64,000 nucleotides of DNA from JAEUTH01 sp039931675. Its GTDB lineage: Bacteria > Bacteroidota > Bacteroidia > AKYH767-A > OLB10. Within the stretch, counting starts at the first letter, position 1, and every line of letters begins with the position of its first letter. The stretch is taken from assembly GCA_039931675.1 (NCBI GenBank), contig JBDTRM010000260.1:37159-101158 (forward strand), in the 5' to 3' direction. A program made the translations under genes and the position numbers. Shown here one piece after another: positions 35,327 to 46,232 of the stretch. A model generated the notes under the pieces. The model did not search any database. It was not told the DNA's origin and saw only the letters and a list, made by a program, of their open reading frames with translations.

Positions 35327-35567
35327 CAGGTTAATGAGTATTAATGTAATGGGTTTTAATTTTATCGGTAATCAACTTTATTTTAAATTATATTATCCGC
35401 TATGCAGATCGGCCAGTTATGGTTACGAAATGAATAGGACAAACCTACACCAATTTCATATAAAACACAATACAGAGGGCGTTTAGTATCAACAGTTTAA
35501 TTCACAGCCCGAAAAAATGGAAATTATGTCGAAAATCTGACGTATTGTTGCATAAAGAAAAAGGTCA

Positions 35568-35700
35568 TTAGCTGTTAGCCTTTATCCTTTAGCTATTAGC
35601 AAAGGCAAAGAGTTAGAAACAAATTATAGGATCCCCAAATGCAAAACGTAAACAGCAATACGCTAAAGGCCAAAGGCTAATAGCCAAAAGCTAATAAAAA
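35568..35700. repeat. TTAGCTATTAGC/GCTAATAGC word repeats upstream of the EVE gene
   Basis: The gap 35327-35706 contains TTAGCTGTTAGCC and TTAGCTATTAGC (35568-35600), and the inverted words GCTAAAGG, GGCTAATAGCC and AGCTAATAA (35662-35697). The two groups can pair to form an interrupted stem directly upstream of the EVE start codon. The first part of the gap is AT-rich with nothing recognisable. Confidence 0.7.
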
Positions 35701-35706
35701 ACTGTT

Positions 35707-36108
35707 ATGAACTACTGGCTTGTAAAATCAGAACCTACTGTTTATTCTTATAATCAATTGGTAAAAGACGGGCAAACCCATTGGGATGGTGTGCGCAATT
35801 ATGCTGCACGGCTTCATTTGCGCGCCATGAAAAAAGGCGACCTCGTTTTATTTTATCATAGTAATGAAGGGCTGTGCATTGTAGGTATAGCTAAGGTGTT
35901 AAAGGAAGCCTACCAGGATCCCACAACTGATGAAGACTGGAGTGTAGTAGATATCAAACCTTTTAAAAAATTAATAAATCCGGTAACGCTTCAGCAACTG
36001 AAAGCTGACAAACGTTTTAAAGATATGGCATTGATTCGCATCGGCCGCCTGTCTGTATCACCTGTTAAAGCCGAGGAGTTTGAAGCTATCCTGGAGCTTG
36101 GGACGTAG
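35707..36108 (+). CDS. EVE-domain protein
   Basis: This single-domain protein of 133 residues belongs to the EVE family, PUA-like folds that bind modified bases in DNA or RNA. The typical pattern is complete: NYWLVKSEPTVYSYNQLVKD, the loop WDGVRNYAARLHLRAMKKGD, VLFYHSNEGLCIVGIAKV and VDIKPFKKLINPVTL. It starts at the first ATG. Family members occur alone in housekeeping contexts and fused in modification-dependent restriction; this one stands alone, so its target is unknown. Confidence 0.93.
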   Translation: MNYWLVKSEPTVYSYNQLVKDGQTHWDGVRNYAARLHLRAMKKGDLVLFYHSNEGLCIVGIAKVLKEAYQDPTTDEDWSVVDIKPFKKLINPVTLQQLKADKRFKDMALIRIGRLSVSPVKAEEFEAILELGT

Positions 36109-36780
36109 CAAACCTGTTAGGTTATCCTGTTATGCATCTCAAATCAGAACTTTCTATAGTGAATGATAGGCAGTTCACAAAAGAATTGCTAACATTGCAT
36201 CCTCACTCTAAATAAATCAATAATATCTTAAAAATATAAATTCAAGAATCAGCAGTGCATTTATTTTGCCCCCTGGCATTGCCCCCCAAATTGATTTATT
36301 TACCCTCGAAATACAAGTGCAAATTCATTGAAGTACAGGTAAACAAAAGAACCCAATCACATTGAATTTGTGTTAAATTGTTTTTAGTAACTTTTATTGA
36401 CAATAGTCCGGTATGATTTTTTGACAGTTTTACATATCTTGAATTTTAAAACCCAATAGAATCAATAGTTTCAAAATACGGTTTAATAAAATGCAACTCA
36501 TGATTTCACCTGAGTTGCAAAAAAATAAATTTAAATTTTCAGACATATTGACACTATTGAGTTTCACATTTAAAAAAACTACCGGACTATTGATTGACAG
36601 AGAATCTGTTAAATTATTTACCAATAAATATTTAATCCCCTGGCAGTGTATGCCCATAATATTGACAATAGCAGTATCGGAAACTACATCAATAAGATCA
36701 ATATCTTTATGTCTTATAATTATACTATTACCGATTCCCAAAAGTCAGATATCAAGCCTATCTTTGGTACTTCACTTCTT

Positions 36781-37671
36781 ATGAAAAAAAAATTACACCC
36801 TCGCCCGGTAGATATAATGATTGCCGGGGCTCAAAAAGCTGCAACGAGTTCGCTGCAGCGATATATGGGTGAACACCCTGATGTGATTACACACTTTGCG
36901 CATGAGTTCACTTACTTTTTTTTAGAAGAAGAATGGAAACAGGGATATGATAAGCGATACGAATACCAATTCGGAGAGATTGATAATTCAAAACATGTAC
37001 TGGCCAAGAATGCGGGAATAATGTATTGGGAACCGGCTCTTCAACATCTGAAAGAACACAATCCTGAAGTAAAAATAATAATTGTATTGCGCAACCCTGT
37101 TGACCGCGCTTACTCAGCATTCTGGTTTGCACGCTGGAGAGGGCATGAACCTTTGGAGTCATTTGAAGAGGCAATTCGTTCTAATCCTAACCGCATGCAC
37201 AGTTTTATTTCGAGGAGTATTGTGGACTATATTGGCAGAGGCGAATATGCACGACAAATAGAAAACGTTTATCGTTATTTTGATAAAAGCCAGGTTTTGA
37301 TACTAATGGAAGATGAAATGAAGAGTGATTTGAAAAGAGTAATAAAACGTGCATTTTATTTTAGCGGATTAGACAGTTCGTTTGTACCTGATATAGAGAA
37401 AAAGTATAATGAATCTTCACGATCGGTTATTCCAAAAATTTCACAATGGATGCGTGATGATAATTCATCTTTTAAGGGCCTTTTAAAATCACTGCTTTCT
37501 CCTAAATTATTGATCAGGGCTAAATATAAAGTGGAGAATTTGAACACTACAGGGTTTATACCTCCGCCTATGAATCCCGAAACCCGGAAGTATTTAATAG
37601 ACCTATATAAACCATTGAATGAACGCCTGGAAAAATTATTGGATCTCGATTTTAGCTCCTGGAATAAATAA
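36781..37671 (+). CDS. Sulfotransferase-domain protein
   Basis: This probably transfers sulfate from PAPS to a hydroxyl on a carbohydrate or lipid. It has 296 residues from the ATG at 36781; the frame is open 45 codons further, but no family homology is visible there. The 5'-phosphosulfate loop is IAGAQKAATSSLQRYM and the 3'-phosphate site is VLRNPVDRAYSAFWFARW. It resembles heparan-sulfate-type (Sulfotransfer_1) enzymes. The upstream gap 36109-36780 holds no other gene or repeat that I can support. A strong terminator follows its stop codon. Confidence 0.88.
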   Translation: MKKKLHPRPVDIMIAGAQKAATSSLQRYMGEHPDVITHFAHEFTYFFLEEEWKQGYDKRYEYQFGEIDNSKHVLAKNAGIMYWEPALQHLKEHNPEVKIIIVLRNPVDRAYSAFWFARWRGHEPLESFEEAIRSNPNRMHSFISRSIVDYIGRGEYARQIENVYRYFDKSQVLILMEDEMKSDLKRVIKRAFYFSGLDSSFVPDIEKKYNESSRSVIPKISQWMRDDNSSFKGLLKSLLSPKLLIRAKYKVENLNTTGFIPPPMNPETRKYLIDLYKPLNERLEKLLDLDFSSWNK

Positions 37672-37743
37672 TGCTGTCGTAAGTTTTTTCGCGCTTATTG
37701 TGTTTCAAAGCAAACAGGATTCTATTGAGCAATTGAAAAAAGA

Positions 37744-37787
37744 GAAATCCGTGCATGAGTACATCTCATTAGCACGGATTTCGTTTT
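37744..37787. terminator. Bidirectional-type intrinsic terminator
   Basis: GAAATCCGTGC (37744-37754) pairs perfectly with GCACGGATTTC (37772-37782); the loop contains a smaller ATGAG/CTCAT stem, and GTTTTTAG follows. It lies between the convergent sulfotransferase and giant surface-protein genes. An A-run (AAAAAAGAG at 37737) on the other side would allow it to act on both strands. Confidence 0.92.
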
Positions 37788-37826
37788 TAGTCCTTTATTG
37801 GAATGAAGTTTAATAAGAAGCAATTT

Positions 37827-40800
37827 TTATTTCCTGAGAATAATCCGCTGTTCAGAAACATAACTGCCGGATAAGATTCTTAACTCATAAACACCATCGT
37901 AAAGATTTTCAATATTGAATATTTGCTGATTCAAACCTGATAAGGCTTTCACTTTTTTCTGAATAACAATTCTTCCTAACGCATCACGAATTTCATAACA
38001 CACTTCAGCGCTTTCTATTGAAGAAGTAAAACTTAAATTGAAAATTCCATCTGTAGGGTTAGGATACAGATTGATGTTATCTATCATGACATCTTCAGTT
38101 GAAACAGAACCCACCCGCAAACCTGTAAATAATAATGACGTTGTTTTTGTACAAAGATTTGCATCGGTAACAGTTACAGTATAGGTATTACCTGCTGTAA
38201 GGTTACTTATGGTTTTAGTTGTTTTACCATTGTTCCACAAGTAGGAGTAAGGCGTCTTTCCGCCAGTCGGATTGCAGGTAGCCGAAGTAGTAGTCGTAGT
38301 AAATGTAATTCCCAATGCAGCAGGTTGTGTTACAATTGCCGATAAAGTTTTTGTACAACTATTCGATCCCGTAACGGTTACCGTGTAGGTTCCTGCTGTC
38401 ACGTTCAAATTGTTTTTGACCGTCTTACCATTGCTCCACAAATAAGTGTAAGGACTAACACCACCAGACACAAGGATTTTAACTGAACCAGTGTTGTTTC
38501 CATTACATAATACATTCGTAATAGTATCTATAGTTACAACAGGTGAGCCATCAAGCACCGTAACTGTGCAAGTAGTTTTACAATTGGCCGTATCAGTTAT
38601 TGTTAAAGTATAAATGCCTGCACACAATCCTGTTACTACAGAATCAGTAGAAACCGGAACAGTATTCCAACTGTAACGGTAGGGGCGAACACCTCCTGTT
38701 GGAGCTGCAACTACTTGTCCGTTGCAAAAACCACATGTTGCATTGGTAACAGTTGTATGGCAAATAATTTCACTGCGTTGCTGCACAAATGTAGCCTTCA
38801 CAAAACTGCATCCGTTTGCATCAGTAACTGTAATCGTATAGGTTGCAGGCGCCAGGTTAGAAATTGAGGTAGTAGTATTGCCGGTATTCCATAAATAAGT
38901 GTAAGGTGCTGTTCCTCCTGTAATTGTTTTTAATGTCAGCTTCCCATTAGTCAACCCAAAACAAGGCCGCTTATTTGTTATAGTTAATCCTGTAATTGCA
39001 CTTCCAACATTAATAATAGTTGCTGATTTTGTTTTTGTACAACCGTTGGCATCAGTAACTGTACAAGTATAGGTTCCGGGTAACATGCTGCTGATAACTG
39101 ATGTGGATTGGGCAGGAACAGTGTTCCATAAGAAACTGTATGCGGGAGTGCCGCCACTTACATTCATCTGCACACTGCCGTTAGCATTGCTGCAATTTGA
39201 ATTGGTAGAAACAGGATTTAAAACTATAACAGTTGGCTGCGCAATTGTTACAGTAGCAGTTGAACTGCATGATATGCTCGTGCTAACAGTTACCGTATAG
39301 GTTCCGGCTGCCAGGCCGGTGACATCTTTTGTAGTAGCACCATTATTCCACAAATAGGTAAAAGGTCCTCCGACATTATTTACAGTTGTGGATGATGTTC
39401 CGTTGCTACCACCAAAACAACTTACATCTGTTTTTCCCATAAGAACAATAGGAGGGATGCAGCCGCAATTTATGATTGTTGCAGTAGTAGTGGCAGTTGC
39501 CGAGCATCCGTTAGCGTTTGTAATAGTTACTGTATAGGTTCCAGCCATTGTGACATCGGCATTGCTGCGGATAATATTTTGCAATGTTGATGTGTATGCA
39601 TTTGGTCCAACCCAACTATAATTGCTGCCTCCGCTTGCAGTAAGATTCAAATTTGCGCTAATGCAAACAGGCGAATTGGTTCCTGCTGTTGCAGCAGGCA
39701 AGGAATAGATGATTACTTTAATGCTGTCAACCACTGTACCACATGGTCCTGATGGATCGTTTGATGTTATATAAAGTGTCACCTTATGAGCGGTTGTATC
39801 TGCATTTGAAAAAGTATATTTGGGAGTTAAGCTGCTTGCATTGTTGAATGTTCCGCTTCCGCTTGAAGTCCATACAACCGAAGTTGCACCAACCTTGCTT
39901 CCTGCAAGTTGAACTTGTTTATCAGCACAACTGTAAACTGTATCAACACCTGCGTTAACCGAGTAATGAGGATTGAACCAAACTTTAATTGTATCGTTCA
40001 CAAAATTTGAACACGTTCCGATTGCATCATTCAAATGCAAAACTAATCTCACATTACCTGCTGTTTTATCAGCAGCCGATGCAGTATAAACTGGATTAAA
40101 AATATTTACATTATTAAAACTACCAGTACCGAGAGAACTCCAAACAGGTGAAACCAATGTTCCTGGTGTGCCACTATAAGTGCCTGATAATTGCCAGATA
40201 GTGTCACCGCAAACTTCAACAGGTCCTGCATCGGCAGTTGCTGCACGATAAGAGATAATCATTTGATCTGTTTTCGGTCCGCATGGTCCTGTTGGATTAT
40301 TTGTTGTAATTGTAAGTGTGACACCACCATTAATTTTATCAGCAGCACTCAACGTATAATTAGATGTTAGTGAATTTGCATTGGAAAAATTTCCCGTTCC
40401 GTTTGTTGTCCAGGTTATTGTACTTCCAGCTCCTGATTTTGTTCCTGCAAGAGTTGCAACACTTGTTCCGCAAAGCACCTGGTCAACGCCTGCACCAACA
40501 GTATATTTATCGAACCAAATTTCTAATGTATCTCCTGTAAACGTGCATTGTCCGTTAGGGTCAATCGGTGTTAAAATTAATTTTACTGTGCCTGCTGTGT
40601 TATCTGCCCCGCTTGCAGTGTAAGTTGTACTTAGTGCAGTTGCATTTGCAAATGTTCCTGTTCCGGTTGTTGTCCAAAGCGGTGTTGCAAGCGGATAACC
40701 TGTGATGCTTCCGCTCACGGCAATAGGAGAAGTTACACAAATAGCTGCGTTGTTTCCGGCATCAGCGACAGCATTTTGATAATAAGTAATTACCATTTGA

Positions 40801-43800
40801 TCGCTCACTGCACCGCATTGCCCTGAAGGATTGTTGGTGGTGATTGTTAGCGTAACACCTCCATTTGTTGCATCGGCACTTGACAAGGTATAGGTTGGAG
40901 TTAGTGAACTTGCATTGTTAAAAGTTCCTGTGCCGCTTGTTGTCCATGTTACTGAAGTTGCACTGCCGCCTTTAGTTCCTGCAACCTGCACAGCTAAATT
41001 GCCGCATTTTATTTTATTAGCACCAGCACTCACTGTTGCATTGCTATCAACAATTACAGTTTGTGTTACACTCTTGCTACAACCATTTGCATTGGTGTAT
41101 GAATAGGTCAGTACCCTGCTTCCGTAACTTGTTGAAGGACTAAAATAAAATATCCCAACATTGCTTCCAACACCGTTTCCTGAAAAGGAGCCACCCGCAG
41201 GAGTTCCAAATCCATTAAGTGTTGCTGCTCCGTCAGTATAACAAACATGTCCGCTTGCTCCTGAATATGGATTAGTGAAAGTAACTGTTGCCAAAGGATT
41301 AACCGTAAGCGTAACCGAAGAAGTATTGGTGCAACCTCCTGAACCTGTAACGGTTACAGTATAGGTTCCAGCCGTTTTGATATAAATGCTCTGTGAAGTT
41401 TTTCCATTGCTCCATAAATACCCGGTGTAACCATTGCCCGCACTTACACTTGTACTGTCACCACTGCAAACAGCTACAGCACTTCCTTGCTGAACACTTG
41501 TTCCTGTTTTGAAAACTGCTTTAATAGTATGATTGGCTTGCACATTTGTGAAGTTATAACTTCCAGGAGCTCCTACATAAGTTCCGTCAACAATAACGCT
41601 ATCAATATAGGTACATGTATTATTCGGAGTAAAAGTAAAATTTTGACTTCCGCCCTGTGTTACGCTTACTGCGCCTGTTGGTGAAATGGTTCCGCTTCCT
41701 GTTTTACTTGCGTTAATTGTATAGTTTGCGATTGATGTTTTAAATTTAACGGAAATGGTATGATTTACGGTTACGTTATTAAAAGTATAAGTTGAACTTG
41801 TTCCGGTATAATTTCCATCTACAATAACAGAATCAATTTGATAAGTAGCATTGGGACTCATTGTAAATGTCTTGCTGCCATTGTAAGTTACGGTAACAGC
41901 ACCAAGGGGTGAAATAGTTCCGTTAGCACCTGCACTTGATGTAATGGTGAGGTTGGTAGGATTGCCTGCGCGTATCACAACATAGTTTGTACGATAAAAT
42001 ATATTCCATGCCAATCCTCCGGGTATGGTGCCGGTTACGTTTGAAAATGTACCAACTCTTGTTCCATAATTACTCACAATAAAACTATCCCCAAGCGCAG
42101 GCACGTAACCGTTAATCAAAGTAACATTCAGATTGCCATTGATGGAATCAATTGAAGTCACATTAAACTGATCGTGTTGTGTTCCGGCAGTCGGTCCGCC
42201 AATTTCAATATTGAGATTGGATGTGGAAATTGATTTTGCATCTCCTGCAGTAACGCCCAAAATACCGGGTGACGAACCGGGTGAGATTGTACCATTGTTG
42301 ACAAGTTGAGTTCCTGATAAATATATTCCTCCTGTGCCTTTCAACAAACCAATGTTGCTATTTACAAATGAACTTGAAGTAACATAGAATGGATCGTGAC
42401 TAACATTAAGCGTTCCGTTGTTCAACAATTGTCCATAATAGTATCGCGTAGAATAAGGCGTTAAAACATTAAATGTTGCATTAGTATCATTAATCAAAAC
42501 ACCATTTTGAATTGTTAATGCGGAACTATATCCGCTTACACTTTTCAATTCGATAGTTCCTTTATTGGTAAAGGAATTTACAATAGTTACATCACTCACA
42601 TAACTTTCTGCATCAACACTTAAAAGTGAATTGGCATTAGTAGTTAATATACCTGTCATTGTATTAATGTAATGTGAAAATTTCATCACACCGCCACTCT
42701 TATTATTAATGGATGCTTTAATGCTATCACCATTAAAAAACTGCAGTGTAGTAGCATTGCCAACAACCGCGGGCGCTTCAACTTTTGAGGTATAAAATTT
42801 ATGATAAACAGCAGGGAAATTAGTAACGCCTACAGTATATGTACAATTATCGAAAGTGAGAAATCCTGCACCGGTAATACTTCCGCCACTTAGCGTGTAA
42901 CCTGCGTTTTGAATGGTAAGTGTTGCAGCAGCAGCAATAGACACATTGCCACCCGTAACATTCTGATGCGCAGCACTGTTTTTTTGAATAGTAAAATCAC
43001 GGTCAACCGTAACTGTACCCTTGTTGTTTAACTGCGCGTATAAATACCTCGTTGCATAAACCTCGTAAGCATGTATTACACCGGCAGTATTGTTAAGCAA
43101 TTCGCCATTAGTAACAGTGAGTGAAGAACCGTAGCCGGAAATACTCCTCAAATCAATAGTGCCATTATTAGTAAAACCATTTAAGAAGGTAACATCACCA
43201 ATATATGCTTCAGCATCTATTGAAACCAATGAACCCGCTTCTGTACTAAAGTTACCGTTAAAGAGATTGTTGTAATGACTGAATTTAATGATGCCCGTGC
43301 TTTTATTTTTCACATTAGCTGTAATGGTATTGCTTGCAAAAAATTGAAGCGTTCCGTAGTTGCTTAAAAGCGCAGCGTTGCTTGCTAATGTTGATGAATT
43401 GAACTCAGTTAATAAGTTGGGCATATTACTCAGGTTTTCTTCGTAATAACAATTTTCAAAAACCAATTTACCGGGACCGGAAGCTGTTCCTCCATTAAAT
43501 TTTAATTTTCCGGTTGCATATTTTAAATACTTTCCTGATGCAATATTTATGGCACCTGTGTTAAGTGAGGTATCTGTTTTTTGAATGACCAGACTCTGAT
43601 CTGTAGTTATCAAACCTGTATTATTAACTGACGCATATATGTAGTTAGGGCTGGTAATTCCTGCACTCCATATTTCACCGCTTGCTGCATTGATGATAAG
43701 GTTGCTATCAACACTAAGCGAGCCATAATAACCTGAAATGCTATTGAAAATAATTTTACCATTATTGGTAAAACCTTTGGAAACAGTAAACCCGCCAATG

Positions 43801-46232
43801 TATTGCGAGCAATCAAAAATAATTCGCGAAGCTGCTGAAGTGGTTAAGGCGCCAAGCATGTAATTATTATAGTGGGATATGTAAATAGTGTCTGTATTAA
43901 ATACTGCTGCATTAATGCTGTTGCTATTATTAAACCGCAACTTCCTGCCATTAGTTATTGGTAAATAAGTACTTGCCAGTGTGGACTGATTAAATTCTAA
44001 ATATTTACCGGGCATTGTCGAAACATTAAAATTTGCAATGGCTGAATTAAAAATAAAACCACCCAAACCCGGTGTGCTGCCGGCAGCGTAAGTAAATGTG
44101 TTTGATGAATTCGTCAAATTTTTTCCCGAAGCGATATTGATAATATTATTATTTAAAAACGTATTGCCGCCACCTGAAAAAGTCAAATCCTGGTCGCAGA
44201 TTACACTTCCGTTATTGGTAACGCTGCCGGTAATTGTTTTTGCCGGGTTATAAATTCCTGTTGATTTTATAAATGCTCCAGATGCGTTTGTAAGAACACC
44301 GTTAGTAATGTATAAGTCCAACCCATAATTGGTAACAGAGTTAAATTCAATCTGACCATTGTTGATAAAGCCATCTGTAAACGTAAGTTGCGTGTAGTAG
44401 CTGTTACCATCTAAAAAAATCCGTGAAGCGGCCGATGTGGTAAAGTTTCCTGCAATGGTATTGTATTGATGCGATGCGTAAATGGAATCTTTATTAAACA
44501 AATTTGCATTAACAGTATTGTTGTAAATAAAACGCAACTTTCTTGAATTGGTTAAAGGGTTTTGCGTTGAGTTTAATGTAGAACCATAAAACTCAAGGTA
44601 ATGACCCGGAATATTTGCGGTATTAAAATTAGCTGTCGAACCATTAAAATAAAATTCACCTGTGTTCGCAGTGCTGGTACCCGCGTAAGTAAACGTATTG
44701 TTTGTATTAGTAAGTATTGCTGTAGCAGCAAAGTTAATGACACCATTATGTGTAAATGTATTGGCTGAATTAGTTAAGTTTTTTCCGGCTGCAATAGTGA
44801 TGATGTTGCTGTTCAAAAAAGTTGAGCCTCCTCCTCCAATAGTTAAATCCTGGTCACAGATTACACTTCCATTATTGGTAACACTGCCTGTAATTGTTTT
44901 TGCGGGATTATAAATTCCTTTTGATTTTATAAATGCTCCCGATGCATTCGTAAGCACACCGGCTGTTACATAAAGGTCTAAACCATAATTGGTAACAGAG
45001 TTAAATTCAATCTCCCCGTTATTGATAAAACCGTTGCTGAAAGTAAGTTGCGTGTAGTAGTTGTTACCATCTAAAAATATACGAGAAGCAGCCGATGTGG
45101 TAAAGTTTCCTGCAATAGTGTTGTATTGATGCGATACATAAATGGAATCTTTATTAAACAAATTCGCATTCACGGTATTGTTATAAATAAAACGCAACTT
45201 CCTTGAATTGGTTAAAACACTTTGCGTGGAATTTAATGTTGAACCATAAAACTCAAGGTAATGACCCGGAATATTTGCTGTATTAAAATTAGCGATAGCG
45301 CCATTAAAATAAAATTCCCCGGCACCCGCAGTACTGCTACCTGCATAAGTAAACGTATTGTTCGTATTAGTAAGTATAGCTGTAGCTGCAAAATTGATAG
45401 TGCTATTATTAGTAAATGTATTGGCAGAATTAGTTAAGTTTTTTCCGGCAGCAATAGTGATGATGTTACTGTTTAAAAACGTAAAGCCTGCATCGGTGAA
45501 ATTCAAATCCTGGTTGCAGGTAACGTTACCATTGTTAGTTACGTTGCCGTGAATATTTTTTACAGGATTATAAATTCCCTGGGAAATAATAGTTCCATTA
45601 CTTGCATTAGTCAGCGTACCCGATGTGATATATAAATCGCATCCGTAATTTGTAATCGAATTAAATTCAATGCTTCCGTTATTGGTAAACCCATTGGCAA
45701 AAGTAAGCACGCTATAATATTCATTGCACGTAAACTTTAGCACTGAACCTGCATTGGCACTGTAACTTTGATTTATGTAATTGTACTGATGCCATACTTC
45801 AATGGTATCGTTGTTGGTAATATTCAGGTTGAATGTATTGTTATACGATAATTCAATTTTACCGTTATTAACAAGTGGATTGTTTCCGGTAAATGTGGTA
45901 GCATAAGCATATACTATTCCATTGTCGTTAATCAATGCACCTTTATTAATAGTAATTGTTTTACTTGAAACAGTAAGCGTTTGCCTTCCTGTTGCCCCAC
46001 CTAAAACAATTTTCTGGCAGGTAACATTTGCATCCATGTCAACCGTGTAAGTTCCGTTAAGGGTGATGACGGCTGTATCGTTTGTGCCGGGACCAGAGCC
46101 ATTGCTCCAGTTAGTACCGAGGCTCCAATTGCCTCCGCTTGCATTGTTCCAGGTTACGTTGCCTGCATTTGATTTTTTTGCGATGGCAATAAACATAACA
46201 ATTGCAACCGCCAATAGCGTAAATTTTTTCAT
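37827..46232 (-). CDS. Giant surface adhesin-like protein with SprB repeats and T9SS sorting
   Basis: This 2801-residue protein is probably displayed on the cell surface. Signal peptide: about 1-23. About 25-1420 is a repetitive, Asn/Thr-rich beta-helix-like region (NNTFTYAG, FINNGEIEFNSVTNYG) that includes a 220-residue unit repeated almost exactly. Two InlB_B-like repeats follow (about 1430-1570; GTISPLGAVTVTYNGS). About 1730-2180 has a series of PKD-like adhesin units (TWTTSGTGTFNNASSLTP). About 2260-2700 has five or six SprB repeats (TDVSCFGGSNGT, YLWNNGATTKDVTGLAAGTY), named after the mobile gliding adhesin SprB. The T9SS sorting domain (LYPNPTDGIFNLSF, SEQRIILRK) ends it. The last SprB repeat has an internal in-frame deletion. 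With gldB/gldC elsewhere in the window it could be a gliding adhesin (inference). Confidence 0.92.
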   Translation of the reverse strand: MKKFTLLAVAIVMFIAIAKKSNAGNVTWNNASGGNWSLGTNWSNGSGPGTNDTAVITLNGTYTVDMDANVTCQKIVLGGATGRQTLTVSSKTITINKGALINDNGIVYAYATTFTGNNPLVNNGKIELSYNNTFNLNITNNDTIEVWHQYNYINQSYSANAGSVLKFTCNEYYSVLTFANGFTNNGSIEFNSITNYGCDLYITSGTLTNASNGTIISQGIYNPVKNIHGNVTNNGNVTCNQDLNFTDAGFTFLNSNIITIAAGKNLTNSANTFTNNSTINFAATAILTNTNNTFTYAGSSTAGAGEFYFNGAIANFNTANIPGHYLEFYGSTLNSTQSVLTNSRKLRFIYNNTVNANLFNKDSIYVSHQYNTIAGNFTTSAASRIFLDGNNYYTQLTFSNGFINNGEIEFNSVTNYGLDLYVTAGVLTNASGAFIKSKGIYNPAKTITGSVTNNGSVICDQDLTIGGGGSTFLNSNIITIAAGKNLTNSANTFTHNGVINFAATAILTNTNNTFTYAGTSTANTGEFYFNGSTANFNTANIPGHYLEFYGSTLNSTQNPLTNSRKLRFIYNNTVNANLFNKDSIYASHQYNTIAGNFTTSAASRIFLDGNSYYTQLTFTDGFINNGQIEFNSVTNYGLDLYITNGVLTNASGAFIKSTGIYNPAKTITGSVTNNGSVICDQDLTFSGGGNTFLNNNIINIASGKNLTNSSNTFTYAAGSTPGLGGFIFNSAIANFNVSTMPGKYLEFNQSTLASTYLPITNGRKLRFNNSNSINAAVFNTDTIYISHYNNYMLGALTTSAASRIIFDCSQYIGGFTVSKGFTNNGKIIFNSISGYYGSLSVDSNLIINAASGEIWSAGITSPNYIYASVNNTGLITTDQSLVIQKTDTSLNTGAINIASGKYLKYATGKLKFNGGTASGPGKLVFENCYYEENLSNMPNLLTEFNSSTLASNAALLSNYGTLQFFASNTITANVKNKSTGIIKFSHYNNLFNGNFSTEAGSLVSIDAEAYIGDVTFLNGFTNNGTIDLRSISGYGSSLTVTNGELLNNTAGVIHAYEVYATRYLYAQLNNKGTVTVDRDFTIQKNSAAHQNVTGGNVSIAAAATLTIQNAGYTLSGGSITGAGFLTFDNCTYTVGVTNFPAVYHKFYTSKVEAPAVVGNATTLQFFNGDSIKASINNKSGGVMKFSHYINTMTGILTTNANSLLSVDAESYVSDVTIVNSFTNKGTIELKSVSGYSSALTIQNGVLINDTNATFNVLTPYSTRYYYGQLLNNGTLNVSHDPFYVTSSSFVNSNIGLLKGTGGIYLSGTQLVNNGTISPGSSPGILGVTAGDAKSISTSNLNIEIGGPTAGTQHDQFNVTSIDSINGNLNVTLINGYVPALGDSFIVSNYGTRVGTFSNVTGTIPGGLAWNIFYRTNYVVIRAGNPTNLTITSSAGANGTISPLGAVTVTYNGSKTFTMSPNATYQIDSVIVDGNYTGTSSTYTFNNVTVNHTISVKFKTSIANYTINASKTGSGTISPTGAVSVTQGGSQNFTFTPNNTCTYIDSVIVDGTYVGAPGSYNFTNVQANHTIKAVFKTGTSVQQGSAVAVCSGDSTSVSAGNGYTGYLWSNGKTSQSIYIKTAGTYTVTVTGSGGCTNTSSVTLTVNPLATVTFTNPYSGASGHVCYTDGAATLNGFGTPAGGSFSGNGVGSNVGIFYFSPSTSYGSRVLTYSYTNANGCSKSVTQTVIVDSNATVSAGANKIKCGNLAVQVAGTKGGSATSVTWTTSGTGTFNNASSLTPTYTLSSADATNGGVTLTITTNNPSGQCGAVSDQMVITYYQNAVADAGNNAAICVTSPIAVSGSITGYPLATPLWTTTGTGTFANATALSTTYTASGADNTAGTVKLILTPIDPNGQCTFTGDTLEIWFDKYTVGAGVDQVLCGTSVATLAGTKSGAGSTITWTTNGTGNFSNANSLTSNYTLSAADKINGGVTLTITTNNPTGPCGPKTDQMIISYRAATADAGPVEVCGDTIWQLSGTYSGTPGTLVSPVWSSLGTGSFNNVNIFNPVYTASAADKTAGNVRLVLHLNDAIGTCSNFVNDTIKVWFNPHYSVNAGVDTVYSCADKQVQLAGSKVGATSVVWTSSGSGTFNNASSLTPKYTFSNADTTAHKVTLYITSNDPSGPCGTVVDSIKVIIYSLPAATAGTNSPVCISANLNLTASGGSNYSWVGPNAYTSTLQNIIRSNADVTMAGTYTVTITNANGCSATATTTATIINCGCIPPIVLMGKTDVSCFGGSNGTSSTTVNNVGGPFTYLWNNGATTKDVTGLAAGTYTVTVSTSISCSSTATVTIAQPTVIVLNPVSTNSNCSNANGSVQMNVSGGTPAYSFLWNTVPAQSTSVISSMLPGTYTCTVTDANGCTKTKSATIINVGSAITGLTITNKRPCFGLTNGKLTLKTITGGTAPYTYLWNTGNTTTSISNLAPATYTITVTDANGCSFVKATFVQQRSEIICHTTVTNATCGFCNGQVVAAPTGGVRPYRYSWNTVPVSTDSVVTGLCAGIYTLTITDTANCKTTCTVTVLDGSPVVTIDTITNVLCNGNNTGSVKILVSGGVSPYTYLWSNGKTVKNNLNVTAGTYTVTVTGSNSCTKTLSAIVTQPAALGITFTTTTTSATCNPTGGKTPYSYLWNNGKTTKTISNLTAGNTYTVTVTDANLCTKTTSLLFTGLRVGSVSTEDVMIDNINLYPNPTDGIFNLSFTSSIESAEVCYEIRDALGRIVIQKKVKALSGLNQQIFNIENLYDGVYELRILSGSYVSEQRIILRK
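44040..45290 (-). repeat. 660-bp intragenic duplication in the giant adhesin
   Basis: Two neighbouring copies of a 220-codon unit lie in the beta-helix region; for example the stretch at 44581 recurs at 45241 with very few changes. A shorter, more diverged copy follows. The spacing keeps the reading frame. Confidence 0.85.
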
